This document shows, piece after piece, positions 25,684 through 37,568 of a stretch of DNA of 64,000 nucleotides. The DNA lies in the NCBI GenBank assembly GCA_033085395.1, contig JANQBS010000188.1:1-64000 (forward strand), in the 5' to 3' direction. A program made the translations under genes and the position numbers. Positions within the stretch are counted from its first letter, which is position 1; each line of letters begins with the position of its first letter. The notes beneath the pieces are model-generated. The model did not search any database. It was not told the origin of the DNA and saw only the letters and a list, made by a program, of their open reading frames with translations. The DNA comes from Xanthoparmelia taractica (taxonomy: Eukaryota; Ascomycota; Lecanoromycetes; Lecanorales; Parmeliaceae).

Positions 25684-25704
25684 TCTTTTCTTTTCTTTTC
25701 TTTT
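25684..25704. repeat. TTTTC pentanucleotide repeat
   Basis: Four tandem TTTTC units in pyrimidine-rich sequence. Confidence 0.85.
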
Positions 25705-25814
25705 ATCCTGTCCTTGATCTGTTAGCAAATCCTACTCTTAGTTTCTCAAACTTGCTGACTCACTCACGCTGTGATCGTGACGCCGAAATACATGCATACA
25801 TGCATATATGCTGC

Positions 25815-25843
25815 GTAAGTAGGTAGGTAGGTAGGTAGGTAGG
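25815..25843. repeat. TAGG tetranucleotide repeat
   Basis: About seven TAGG units. It is not the fungal telomere repeat TTAGGG. Confidence 0.85.
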
Positions 25844-25872
25844 GCATTTTTCATATCATCGTATCGTTGTTC

Positions 25873-25902
25873 GGCTGTTGCTGTTGCTGTTGCTGTTGCT
25901 GT
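25873..25902. repeat. GCTGTT / TTGCTG repeat
   Basis: Five tandem hexamers reading GCTGTT, immediately after the TAGG array. Confidence 0.85.
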
Positions 25903-25939
25903 GCGGACAGTGACTGACTGTACTTTAATGAATGAGTGA

Positions 25940-25978
25940 ATGCATGCATGTATGTATGCATGTATGTATGCGTGCGTG
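25940..25978. repeat. ATGY tetranucleotide array
   Basis: Interleaved ATGC and ATGT units ending in GCGTGCGTG, followed by a short G run at 25982. It is part of the same microsatellite cluster. Confidence 0.8.
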
Positions 25979-28038
25979 CCCGGGGGGGAAGTCTTGTCTA
26001 TGAGGGTAGAGCTTTCTCGGATGTTTTTCGTTGATGAAGGGTCTGTATATGGATGGATGGATGGGTGGGTTGTTTGTGGGTTTTTGGTGGTTTTTTTCGT
26101 GCCTCATACGACTTGCAGTAGAGCAGGGAGGCTTTCTTTGTTGCGCGCCGTTGGGGCTATTTGCGCCTGTGATGGATTTGTGGGCTTACACCGTGGGTAG
26201 GGGGCAGAGCGCTCTGCGATATATTTCCCATCCTAGCTAGCCACTGCATTGCCATAGCAGCCAGTCTTTGAACCCCCCCTCTGTGCAACTCGAATGCCTG
26301 AGCCTTAAGCCCACTCTGTTGTGAATGGTGACTAGTCTGAGTGCTGTCAGTAAGTACACTGTACACATCAATGTTCACACAAGAGATCATCCTCTGCAGC
26401 TGCGATGCGCCTGACCACAAGCTGGCAGAAAACGCTTAGAATGAGATGAGAAGGATGATGAGGTATGGAAGCCGTACAGGCTCCATTATGTGCGGCTCTG
26501 CCCGTTCAGTTATTAAGATGGGAGATGCGGTGGCTATCGAACCTCATGTTGAAATGTCGCAAAAGTAAGCCTGTACCGGGCAGCCGAGAATTGAGACGGA
26601 TAGCCCAGAGGAAAATTGCGCCGGGGCAGTCTGGTATCATTTTGAAATCTGCAAATTTCGGTCGCGAGAGAAATGCTGTTAGGGAGAGGAAGCTGGAGAG
26701 GAAGAGCACGCGCAGGAAGTGCAAAGATGATTGCTGCATGTGCAGAGTCACGACGGGCGACCCGTTGATTTGATGACTGGCTTGTGAGATCCGTGTTAGA
26801 TTAAGGCAGTCAGCAACGAGTTTGCCGATGCAGCTGGATAAGCGGTCGAAGGGGCAGAATCCGCAAGACCACGAAAAGGCTGTGGGGGAAGTCATGTGTT
26901 GGAAATTGAGTGTGGGATGTGAATAGGAAGGTGTGAATAGTAGGGTCTCGATTCCTATGCGCTCTAGTCATAGGCATGGTCTGAAATGCATCAATCCACC
27001 TTTATCCAAAGACGTAGATCAGTAAGACTGCGAGGGTTGCAGAATCCCTTTTCATGATACCATACGTCCACTGTCAGATCGATCCATTTCTGAATCCAGT
27101 ATCATTAAGCTGGTATGTAGTACACGAGGATTCCGACCTCTGCTGAGAAGCTTGAACATGTTCGGTTTTGTAGGATGATGTGCGTAGGCAGATATATTGT
27201 CCATAGGTACAAGGGTAACAGTCGGTCTGGCACTGCACTATCCGTGAGAGAAGAGCCAGGCTCATCATCCGTTCTCACTTTCTCATTGGGCGATGTAGCT
27301 GGGCCTAGAAGATCAAAAGTAACCCCCGATATTTGTGGCAAGTATCTTTCTTCAGAACCGGCTCGTAGCTTTCCGATGGAACACTGGGGGAAAATCAGCA
27401 AGCTGGAGGATCAACCTTCACGAGAATGGTCATGATTCATGTGGCCGCTGTTCCGACCCAGCAGTTTGTCAAACCCTATAATACATTCCCTAGCGCTTCC
27501 TTTGCTCCTCCGGCCTGGTAGCCCTTTGCTGGGGCTGTCCCCCAACAGGCTCATCTCGAGCTTTTGTGGGATACTGAGCCATATAGCTGGAAAGCCGTTG
27601 GAGTATTTAGATCATTAGGTAGGAGCGTGTCTGCACAATGCTGTGCTAGCCGTATCCTGGTTATGGAAATTGTAGGCTAGGATTTTGCCTGCTTCAGGCC
27701 ACTGAAGCTATCAATGGAGTGGTTTCCAGGCCAAATCATACCATTCATCAAAATTTGCCGCGCACTGTGTACTGTACCGGTTAGACGTCATCGCACTGTG
27801 CACGCAGTCAACGCACTGTTTGCGTGGAAGTGTGGGAGCTCACGCGCCAATTTCTTGATACTCATTTGGTGTAGTCAATTTTGAGCTCGTATCTTTCGAT
27901 ATTGTGATGATCCGTCTTTTCAGCTCAGGAATGTGCTCTTGCACAGATTTCATCTTGGTTGAATTTCGCTTGACAACGCCATGCCCTCAAGGATCGTCGA
28001 GAAAAGTTGATCACGCCGTCAGCACGTTGACAGTGTAA

Positions 28039-28062
28039 CGGTGTGGTGCCATGGTGACACCG
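28039..28062. repeat. Imperfect 24-bp palindrome
   Basis: CGGTGT and ACACCG flank a 12-base centre that itself contains CCATGG. A related GGTGACAG sits at 28148-28155. Possibly a protein-binding site; no adjacent gene is known. Confidence 0.45.
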
Positions 28063-29969
28063 CACTACCTCGTATAGGGTCGAGCCGAAAAGGTAATACG
28101 GCGCCCCTCAAGACACTAGCTGTCTCACTGGTTGCACGCGACGTCACGGTGACAGCGTGGCGAGCCGTGGGCTACCCCAAAGTATGATTGGTACTCGGCA
28201 GGTCTGGAGCAGACAGCACAGGAGGGAGGGAGACAACGAGATGGGATGGAGAATAAGGAAGAAAAAAAGTCTGCTAAAGTATGTCAAAGTACAAAGCTGG
28301 CCTGGCAGGTGGAAAGTGCTGGGGCAGAGCTCGAGGTTAATTCTAGTATGGAGGTAAGTCTTCCATAGCTGCGTGATTTGAGAAAGGGGGGGGAAACCGC
28401 TGGGCTAGCCAATGGGAAGACATGTGTGGGAAGGGTTCCCGGAGAAGAGTTTGAGAATAGGTCAGCCGATGGCATCTGGAGCATCCCAAAATTAGGGGGA
28501 AAAAGGGGTGAGCTCTTTCGCCAGCCAATAAATGGTTCAATGAGACATATTGAAGGTTCAATAGACTGGTTGGTGGTAGCTGCTGATTTCTCCGGTCAAC
28601 GAAAGGCTACAACTGAGCTCTGTGCTGGCCTTCATCACACACTCAGGGAAGAAATGGGATATGTGCCGACATTCACCAAATCTTACTCGCCTGAGCCTCG
28701 GTATAAGGCCCGCACAGATCAACTGCATCCTTCCGGTATGTGGATGCAAAAGGGATCGGGGAGTCTCGGTGACTGTTGAGGTTACTTTGAGGTCAAGCAG
28801 CACCATTGTACCAGTCCTTCCATGCATAATTCGTGCATCTTACACCCAAAGTTGCGCCACTCCGGCTTTTACGCGGCCGTAACACGTCTGATGGCAGGAA
28901 TCGATAGTGTCTTTCGGGCCAAGACGATCAATCTATGGGAATCGTGCAGCAATCGTCATAGCTCGCATGATAAGTTAAGAAGGTGGTAGTAAAAATTCAA
29001 TCGCAGTCGTCACAGAGGGGGCTGCACTATCGAAAATCCTACTCAGTGACGCCGTCGTTCGCCTCACGCACTCATCAGGCAGCTGCCAATCGTAGGAGAC
29101 GGGATGACAGATCGAGGCGTATCTTGCAATCTATTCTCTCAGAGAGGCGCGGCAGCGTGACCAGACGCTAATCTTTGGCACTCTAGTAGATGGTAGCTTG
29201 AGTTGCCAGCAAGGCTTAGCATGTGGCTGGATGCGTAGATTAAGGAATATGAGAGGTATCAGCCATGTGAATAGCACGTTCGTGGATCTTCCATCACAAC
29301 TGTGCTTCGGTTTGGGCCGAGAGCTTCTGGGTCCCGGAAATGGCGCCATGTGAAACTTCTGCCAGTATAGTCCCTCTACCATAGCTTGAAACCGCCGGGT
29401 AATTGCCGCTTCAAAATTCTACCTACCCTCACTGCCGGCAAGTCCGTACATGCTACCTTATGCCATTTCCCTAGCAGCTTTCAATTCTTCTCGTCAGATT
29501 CTCCTGATGCCAAGATGGGCCAGCGCTAAGTGTACTTTAGGGGAGACTAAAGGATGGCGTGTGACCGATGGCATTTTTTTTGCCGACTTGTGCGAAGTAT
29601 TTCTTGTTGCCTTAGCAGCCATCTGCCTTCTTGGTCAAGCAGCCTAAAACCGTGTAATCATGTATGAATATAGACAGCAGTGGTATAACACATGGAAAGT
29701 CGATGCTACATACGAGTTGAGGCGCCAATTATGGTTGTTGGTCGATGGGCGATGAGGGGCGTAAAGATGGGCAAGTCACCAGAGTAAGACGATGTGGCGG
29801 GAGGCAAGGTGAAGGATGATTTCGGAGTTCGGCAGGTCGGGTAGGCGCCGTGCATGCGCTTCTTTAACTTCCCGTGCATTGTACCAAGTACAAGATGGAA
29901 GTACAACAAACTTGAGGGAGGGCGAGGATTGGCGGAGAATGGTGGGATAAGGGGCATCATAATGATAAT

Positions 29970-29983
29970 GGGGGGGGGGGGGG
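29970..29983. repeat. Poly-G tract
   Basis: Fourteen consecutive G residues following an ATAATG repeat; the length may be uncertain in an assembly. Confidence 0.85.
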
Positions 29984-32093
29984 AGCATGATCAACAGGGC
30001 TACATTTAAGGTAGTAGTGTTAGGTTCCCGCAGATTGCGATTTTATGTCTTGCATTTCAACCTTTTGAAAAGTAAGATTACAGGAATAGTAAATAATATT
30101 GGGGGCAATATCAATAATGTGAAGATGCAGTTGAGTGTCGGCTGAACCTTACAAAATGGAATTAGTGGCGTTGCTGAACTTGCTGGCCCATGAGATTATG
30201 CAGCACTATCGAGCGGGTAGCTTGAAGGATCATGGTCTAAGATAGGATGATGATGATGCTGCTTACTCTAGGTACTTACTGTTCCCTGGGTACTTCTACT
30301 TCGTTATTAACGCTCGGAGAATTAGGAGAGCTTTGTTTTTGGATCTCATTCTTACCTTATTATTATAGCGGCACAGAGATGATCGGCAAATCATCCAAGA
30401 CTCCTTTCCCTCTTCAGTACTGGCGGCCGCACGGAGGAATAAAGTCCATTGTTTGCCCCCTCGTGTATGCCTGAGTGTCGTGGGTGTCAGCCAAAAGAAC
30501 CTTCCACCAGTTCGTGACACGGGGGAGCACAAGAGATGGTAGAGATGGAGCTTCCATAAGCTTACTCTGACTGCCATCTTCTGTTACCATGGCAAAGAAG
30601 TATACTGAGCACAAATCCTTCAACGCAGCTACAATCTATTGCATTATCATTGTAATTATCGATTACTGTAGAATTGGAAAACAATTCCAGGTTGCCTTGC
30701 TTTTTGCCTTGTATGGCTAAGGTAGGGCCGCCTGCTGCCGTCCACTAGGAAAGCATGATCTATCGATCTAAAGATACTTGGACCCACTTTTCTTCTCCCT
30801 TCACATCTCGCTTTTCTTTTCCCCCAGACTTTGAAAATCCTGTGGGAGAAAGGGGAAGTCGGGGGGTTGCTGGCAATAACTCACCGCAAGCAAAGCATTG
30901 ATGAGGCAGAGATGATATGATGCATCCTCATGAAACATCCCTGCTCGAACAAGGCCATCCACATTATGCACTGCGCGTAAATCCTCCGAATAGCACGAGA
31001 TTAGCAGCGGGGGCCGCCATGTAGAAACCAGGATATGCGAGACAGGGGTATATCGTGTCGTGCATTAACGTAAAAAGCAATCCAATATGCGAATGAACAC
31101 AAGTTAAAAAGTAGCAGTGAAAGTACCAAAGATACTTCATCAAATGTTGGAAAAGAAAACAAAGGTTCCATTCACTTCACCTGCGGCCTGCCGAAAACGA
31201 TTCAACCTTAACACTTGGTGAACTTGGTGAATGACTCGGACAATTTGCCTGAATGCTTCCAATCCAATCAACCGTCGGCTGCTGCATGAAACCTTCGCTC
31301 CTTGACCAACGAGAGCGTTGCAGGCCATGATCAGCAGCCTCCATGATGAACCCTCTCAGCTTCCTCCAAGCCCCCTCCTGCATCATCTGCCAAACCAAAC
31401 TTTTACACACTTGAACTTATGAGGGGTCAAGCCTCTCTCAACGCTTGCCACCTCTTCCTTCAGCTAGCTATCTTGGGTCTGCTCCGATGGGGTGACAACG
31501 TGCCGTATCATCCAAACTACCCCTCATGCCTCGTCCGCCGCGCGGGGAGGGAGGGGGACCACCATGGTGCTGGGCCTACCTTACACCTCCCATCTCGAGC
31601 CAAAGCTATATAGAGATGCCTCTTCCCCAGTGCAATGCTTAACTCATGGTCAGTCACAGGATCAAAACCATATCCATCAATGTCGCTTCCTGCATTTCGC
31701 TTGTCTGCCATAACTTCTAGAGACATACCTGTCCACCCTTCTTCCTTCCTTCTTCCTTCTTCCTTCTCCCAGCTTCTCTTCTCTACACCCATCTCCCACA
31801 CACTCTCACAGGCACCCCCGACTCTTAACTTCCGTGGGCATCAGCTCCAGACGACTGCTTCGGAAAGTCATCAGTCTGCCAGGCTCTTTCCATCACCATC
31901 TCTCAGGAAGCCAAATCGCAACCCTCGCTGTTCTAGTCAACGTCGACATTTCATCAAATCATACCTGTGCAAAGACAATCACCAACACAACTGTCCCTCT
32001 TCGTTTTGCTAGTGGTCAGACTCTGAGACTTCACTCTGTGTCTTCCATCACAGCATTTCCCTACCAGCACATCGCGGCCTCAATCATCCAATC

Positions 32094-34845
32094 ATGGATT
32101 GTAAGTTCATTCCTACTGCTGGATATCTGAGATCCGCAACTGGAATATTTTCATGCTCACATCATCATCGGTACACACTGCGCCACGTTTGCTTTCTGCC
32201 CAAATTTTCCTCTCACTGCTGTGCTTTTTGAAAAAGGGTTGGACTATCGCATTAAGCAAGCTGTCAAAAGCATGTGCTAGTCTGACGGCCCATACTCTTC
32301 CGTTTTCATGGCGCCCTTCGGCATCATCCCAGGGTCTTTGGTCAAGCATGTTCGCGGTTGCCGCAGAAAGAGTGCTAGACAATCCGGACATCCTTTTATT
32401 GATGCTGCTCCGATCACTTGAGTTAAATTTTTTCAGCTGCCACATCTCTTTGATACCTTGCCTTGCCTGTGCGTCCATGTCTCTAAACGCGGCATCAAGT
32501 CCTGGGCAAACAATAGCAGTGTCTTGATCTTGGGCCTTGCGCGGCCGCCATCATATGTGTGCACGGCCTAGCTTTTTGATAGTATCTTTCGCACATTTAG
32601 CTGTGACCTGAGAGCTAACACTTTCCATTCTAGCAGACCTAAGCAACTTCTCATTCCACGGTCACATAAAAGATGAGACAGTCGATGATTACGGAAGGGG
32701 ACCTCCGCAAGAGACAATACTGCCGGAGCGCAGAGAAAACTGGGCCAATCCTGCTCAGCCCGAGGGATTAAGGCAAACTTCGTAAGCACAACGCAGAGGG
32801 ACATTTGACTTTTTCACCCGATTATATTTTCATCCCAGCACCCACTTCTTCTGTGGCAATCCAATATATACTCAAGTCCTCTTGGTCCGTCTCAAGTACA
32901 AGCGAGTGCGTACGAGTGTAGCCGTCCATCGGTTGTCCATGTTCTCTTTTGCAGAACCATGAGTCACATACGCATCGCATGGTACCTGCTATGTCTCTCT
33001 CTCCTGCGTAATATCAATCGTTTCTGCTTGTACCATCTTGGATTATATCTTCAGCAACATATACTACCAATGTCGCCTAAGCTAACTAATGACGATCAAG
33101 GGCTGCGAGCAACCATGACGCCATTAGTATGGGCATGTCAAGCAATCCGATCAATGGGATTATGAACGGAGCTTTCCGGTCGTTGCCATGTCCATCAGTG
33201 TCAATGGGAAACACATTCCACATACCCCCGTTTCGGTGTCTGGCAGAGACAGCCGGCGCAGGGGAGTATCATGGGAGCTTGCCACCAATGATGCCGACGT
33301 TGCCAGCGAGGTATGACATACCTAGCCATCTGTGAGTATTGAGCAACTTGCCCTTGGGTCTTTGTACCTTCGCATTGCTGGCAAGAGCGCAAGAGCGTCG
33401 TGATCTAATGGTTCTTCCACACATCTAGTTACCAAGCTCCCCTCATGCCTCCCGATGGAGCTTTCCTTCACTCTAATGATCCTTTGTTGCGGCACCCAAA
33501 TCGGCCAGCAGGGCAATATGACCTGCCAAGTTTCTCTGCGCAGGAAAGTGCATACACACTTGACAGTGGACACGCGTACCCCCGCGACATGCCTACCCGG
33601 CGTATGCTTCCTCCTACCATGGATCCCAGCAGACTGTTGCATAGGCAGAGTCCAATACCCGCTGCACAAGCAGAATCTGCCAGCGATTCTGAAGCCGAAA
33701 TGGACGATGGAGGCGAACCCGATCCTGGTTGGGATTGGCGACTCGGCCGTGATGATGCAGCTGGCTGGGCCAACCATCCGGACACTATAGGATTGGGTAA
33801 CCCTCACTTCTACGCGACAAAGACCAAGGGGGATATGCGCGATGCTGCGGGTGTCCAGGTGCCGGTGCTGATTCATGCACGATTTGTGTTGAAGAAAAGG
33901 GCGGCCAGACAGCGAAATTTCTGGATACTGTATCGCCGAAACTATTTCGGCGTTCAAGGTTCCTACCACTTGGAACCCCTTCCAGGTTCATCCCCCAAGG
34001 AGACATTGTATCTCCATCGAAAAAGTCACAAGCCGAAACCCATCCAAGCCCTCTTCATGTGCATGAGAGGTGTAGTGGAGACAGAGGAAGGCCCAGAAAT
34101 CAAGATCGTGGTGTTCAACGCGAAACGGAAACCGCTGCATGAAGGGCAAGATCCTCCGCCAATAGAGCCCCAGAGGATGAAGCCACTCACAGAAGGCTCC
34201 ACGAAATACTATGTGGAGTCCACAGGCGACCGCCAAGACCACATGAACGTGCCTATGAACCACACCTTTCACAGGAATCAGTTCAGGGCTGCAACGCAGA
34301 ACAACGGCGCGAGAAGAACAGAGCAACAATTCTACCACGTTCTTCTTGAGCTCAAGGCAGAAATCATGGTCGAGGGAGTCCCGAAACTGTTTACAGTTGC
34401 CTCAAGGTTGTCAGAACGGCTCGTCGTGCGAGGTCGATGCCCCTTGTCCTTCAAAACCAAAGATGAGGAGGACTGTCACACCCGCGATCCCGACCGCAAA
34501 GGAAGAAAACCTCCGCGGGCCAGGGTTAGAAATGGAAGCAGAAAGTCTTCACTTGTGCATCGCCCGAAAGAAGGACAAGCAAAGGGAGCAAGCCGTGGTT
34601 CCTGCAACAAGACCGGTGGCAGCAGCCGACGGCCCACTCGAGCTTCCTCCAATCTTCCAAGCCTTGCATACGGGACTGGGGGCCGCAGCACGAATTCAAA
34701 CCCTTCGTGTCTAACACCAACCTCACATACGAGCGGAACCGTCAACACAGAGAGCATTCCCCAACTCGAGCATAAATTGATCGCGCTTGCACGAGATTTC
34801 TGGGATGGAGATGCGCCGTGGTTAGATGGCCATGAGAGCGTATGA
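32094..34845 (+). CDS. NDT80/PhoG-like (p53-fold) transcription factor
   Basis: The proposed model is join(32094..32100,32634..32781,32955..32981,33101..33331,33429..34845), 609 residues. The DNA-binding domain at about 278-478 has the family blocks QRNFWILYRRNYFGVQGSYH, ALFMCMRGVV, HRNQFRAATQNNGARRTEQQ, FYHVLLELKAEI and LSERLVVRGRCPLSF. The upstream exons are inferred: 32634-32781 encodes clearly protein-like sequence (FSFHGHIKDETVDDYGRGPP) but lacks an ATG. The best source is a 7-nt exon, ATGGATT, with a GTAAGT donor at 32101. The family includes yeast Ndt80 (meiosis) and fungal VIB-1/XprG (proteases, nutrient stress, incompatibility); I cannot assign which branch. The C-terminal 130 residues are basic, low-complexity and less certain. 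The last three exons carry most of the confidence. Confidence 0.82.
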
Positions 34846-35872
34846 TCTGTTAGAAGCCCAGCCAACGTTAGCAGCATCTCTAGTCTCGCCATTTGACAGC
34901 GTCACAGATTGGCATCCGGTTTCACTGCAAGCATTTACAGTCCTTACACAGTGGCAGCGCGCTTTCGCCGTCAGGCAGTCTACCAAGCGGAAAGAGGCTC
35001 CAGGAGCCCACGGTTTAACGATTTCATGACCCAGCGATCTGGTGATTTGCCTTTTAGGAGTTGGGCACAGGCATGTGCATTGTCTTTGGTATCAGTGGAG
35101 GTTCGGCGTCGATTACATTCCTTGAGAAGTATCAAAGCAGTAATCGAAGACAGTTTGGGGGTCTTGCACAATGTCTGGGTATTAATTTTGTATATCGACC
35201 TGCCCAAGGCTATCAGACAGCCTATAAATACCACTTTCTCATGCTCAGGTCTTGTCGAAATAACTGATAAGCTTCCATCCACCAGCCTCCTGTTCTAGCA
35301 TCGAATGTAGATACCTTGTTATGATGACTACTCACATTACTAGTACCGTAATTTCTCAAGTCTTGAAAAAAGACTGATCTAGCTGTATATCCTCGGCGAC
35401 TTATTGTGACAGAATTCCTTACGTCGAATTGTAATTCTCACAGCAATTCAAGTAACATCGTTGGGAATTCTATCTCTTCGAAATCAGTTGTTATAGGTAT
35501 AGAGAATATAAAATTGCAATAAGTGAGTTAGTTACATTACGGGTTTTATTACCTAAGTTCCCGCCTCAGCGTCATCGACGGTGGGCTCGTGTGAGGCTAC
35601 GAGGCTACCCAAGCTAAGGTCATTGTAAGACCAACTTTTCCATCTAACAACACCTCCACACTGGGAAGGAGAGAGGCCTGCCATACCTGACCAAACCCGC
35701 CATTTCTGTCGGCTTCAATCTCTTACTTCGACTCCCCAGAACTGGATCATCAACCACACCTCTACTGTGAGCGGTCAATTACATTACTGGGGAACATCAA
35801 TCCTCTGCTCGCACAAGTTTCTGTTACCAAAATCTCCTTAGACCTCCTACTTTATCCTTTACACCAGTTGCC
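34846..35872. other. Intergenic region, no gene seen
   Basis: About 1 kb between the NDT80-like gene and the DUF8035-like gene. The second half is AT-rich and then pyrimidine-rich before 35873, consistent with a promoter and leader. Confidence 0.45.
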
Positions 35873-37568
35873 ATGTCGCGCTTTGGTGACTACGGAGGAG
35901 GAGGCGGTGAACGTTGGAACATGGAGCGTTTCAACCGCGAACGAGGCGGACGTCAAGTGATTGAGCGTGACCGTTTCGAAGAACACGAACGCTATGCCCC
36001 ACCTCGAGCTAGCGGTCACGAGCCTCCTGTCGAAGACTTCCATTCCCCTCCCCCTCGCGTTGCGCATGCTGAACGTTTTGAGGAGAGAGACCGCTTTTTC
36101 GAAGAGGAGAGATACGGCCCGCCGGCTCGAAGGGCGGGCATCAGGCAGCAGCGGTACTACGAGGAGGATGACATCGATAGCTTTGACGGTAGTCCCGGCA
36201 GGGGGCCAGAGCCGCTGGGACGAAGAGGCTACGAGACGAGACGAGCCCCTCCAAGGCCAGGCATAATCCGCCGACAGAGCAGCCTAGACACGTTTGATCG
36301 GAAGCCGCTACCTCGGTATCCAAGGGAACCACCTGAGATTATCCCCGTGCCAGTTCCCAGTAGGCGCAGGAGAAGCCCACCTCGATACGAACGAGACTTT
36401 GAAGAGATTAGAATTGCGGAACCAGACTATTACGGCGATGAAGAATTCAGAGGATATAAGGAGAGAGAAGTGTCTACGGTCAGAAGAAGAAGAGGAGGCG
36501 CTGAACTCGAATACGAAGAGAAGGAGAGCTTTGAGGTCGAAGAAGAAGAACCTTTTCCTAGAAAGGGCAAGACAAGAATGCCTGGGAAGTTGGTGAACAA
36601 GCGAGCTATTATAGAGCTAGGCTATCCGTTCGAGATGGAGGTAAGCAATGGTATCGTCAATGTCAGAGTCAGAATAGTTGATGTTTTGGCTTAGGGCGAC
36701 ATGGTCATTATCCTCAAGGCTTTGGATAAGGAGCGGATTGATGAAGTTATCAACGTCAGCAAAGAGATGAACCGTAGCACAAGTAAGTCGAATCGCTTCT
36801 TATGTCGTTCCCACTAATGCAAACCAAGGCCGCACCACATACATGATCGAAGCTCCGCCTCCCCCAGCAGAGGAAATTATTGAGCGACGTGAAATCGTCA
36901 TTCCCGAGATTGTCACTCAGGCACCACCGTCCGAAGTACCACGTTCAGTCCGCGAGTGGGACGTTATGGGCGGCGCCATTCCCGCTGGGCATTCTGAGCA
37001 TGGTGCTAAGTCCACTCATGGTGGGAAATCGACCCATGGAGGAAAATCCACGCATGGTGGGAAGTCCCACCACGGCGGTGGGAAATCTAGGCACGGTGGC
37101 CATTCCACCAAGGGAGGCCATTCTGTCAAAGGAGGCCATTCGACCAAAGGTGGTCATTCGACAAAAGGCGGCGAGTCCGAAAGCGAGTCCAGTAGCAGCA
37201 GCTCCTCCTCCTCACCTTCTGTAATAATAGAGAAAAGATCGGTCCGCAGCAAATCTCGCCATCGATCAAAATCTGTCGGCCACGGCGAACACATAGAGGA
37301 AGTCGGCGAGTCAAATGCAATGCGCAATGGTCCTCTGGCCTTGGTTCTTCCTCAGCGGGAGAAAGAACGCAACAACAGCAGAGACGAGCGTAGCATCAAG
37401 GCCGAGATACGGGCTCTCGAAGCGGAGAAAAAGAAGCTAAAGATGGAGAGAGAGATTGAGAAGGAGCACAGAAAGGCGAGCAAGTATGATGAAGTCATCA
37501 TTGAGAGGCGTGAGAAGGATGTCAAGATTGAAAAGGACCGCAAAGGTAACATGAGCTTTGTACGGTGA
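35873..37568 (+). CDS. Charged, repeat-containing fungal protein (DUF8035-like)
   Basis: The model is join(35873..36640,36695..36782,36829..37568), 531 residues. The N-terminal 200 residues are rich in Arg, Glu, Tyr and Pro and look disordered. A short conserved core spans residues 230-290: GKTRMPGKLVNKRAIIELGY, then PFEMEGDMVIILKALDKERI and DEVINVSKEMN. From memory this matches the domain called DUF8035. It is followed by TTYMIEAPPPPAEEI and a tandem array of GGKSTHGG / GGHSTKGG units (about 344-398). Next come a Ser run and a charged coiled-coil segment (IKAEIRALEAEKKKLKMERE) ending GNMSFVR. Both introns (54 and 46 bp) are GT-AG and in phase. The function is unknown; the composition suggests a scaffold or RNA- or chromatin-associated protein, which is only inference. 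Confidence 0.75.
37003..37170 (+). repeat. In-frame tandem repeat GGKSTHGG / GGHSTKGG
   Basis: Units of 12-18 bp encode Gly-Gly-Lys-Ser-Thr-His and related His/Lys/Ser blocks, about ten copies. The first units share nearly the same codons, so the array has expanded by slippage. Confidence 0.85.

Larger units (their letters stand above)
24866..32093. other. 7.2-kb gene-poor interval rich in simple repeats
   Basis: I could not support any coding gene here on either strand. The first 1.1 kb carries several microsatellites and homopolymers, listed separately. Between 27.7 and 28.2 kb are repeated short GC-rich motifs and an imperfect palindrome. Pyrimidine-rich sequence near 31735-31830 is probably the promoter and transcription start region of the NDT80-like gene, whose first coding exon begins at 32094. 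Non-coding RNA cannot be judged from sequence alone. Confidence 0.5.

Noticed and set aside
25815..25843. TAGG array as telomeric repeat
   Set aside because: The unit is four bases, not TTAGGG, and it lies inside the window between genes.
26465..26895. Overlapping ORFs of 102 and 129 codons on opposite strands
   Set aside because: No recognisable family, no splice partners and no coding-like composition on either strand.
28378..28882. Several overlapping ORFs of 86-133 codons
   Set aside because: Frames overlap on both strands and none resembles a known protein; consistent with chance.
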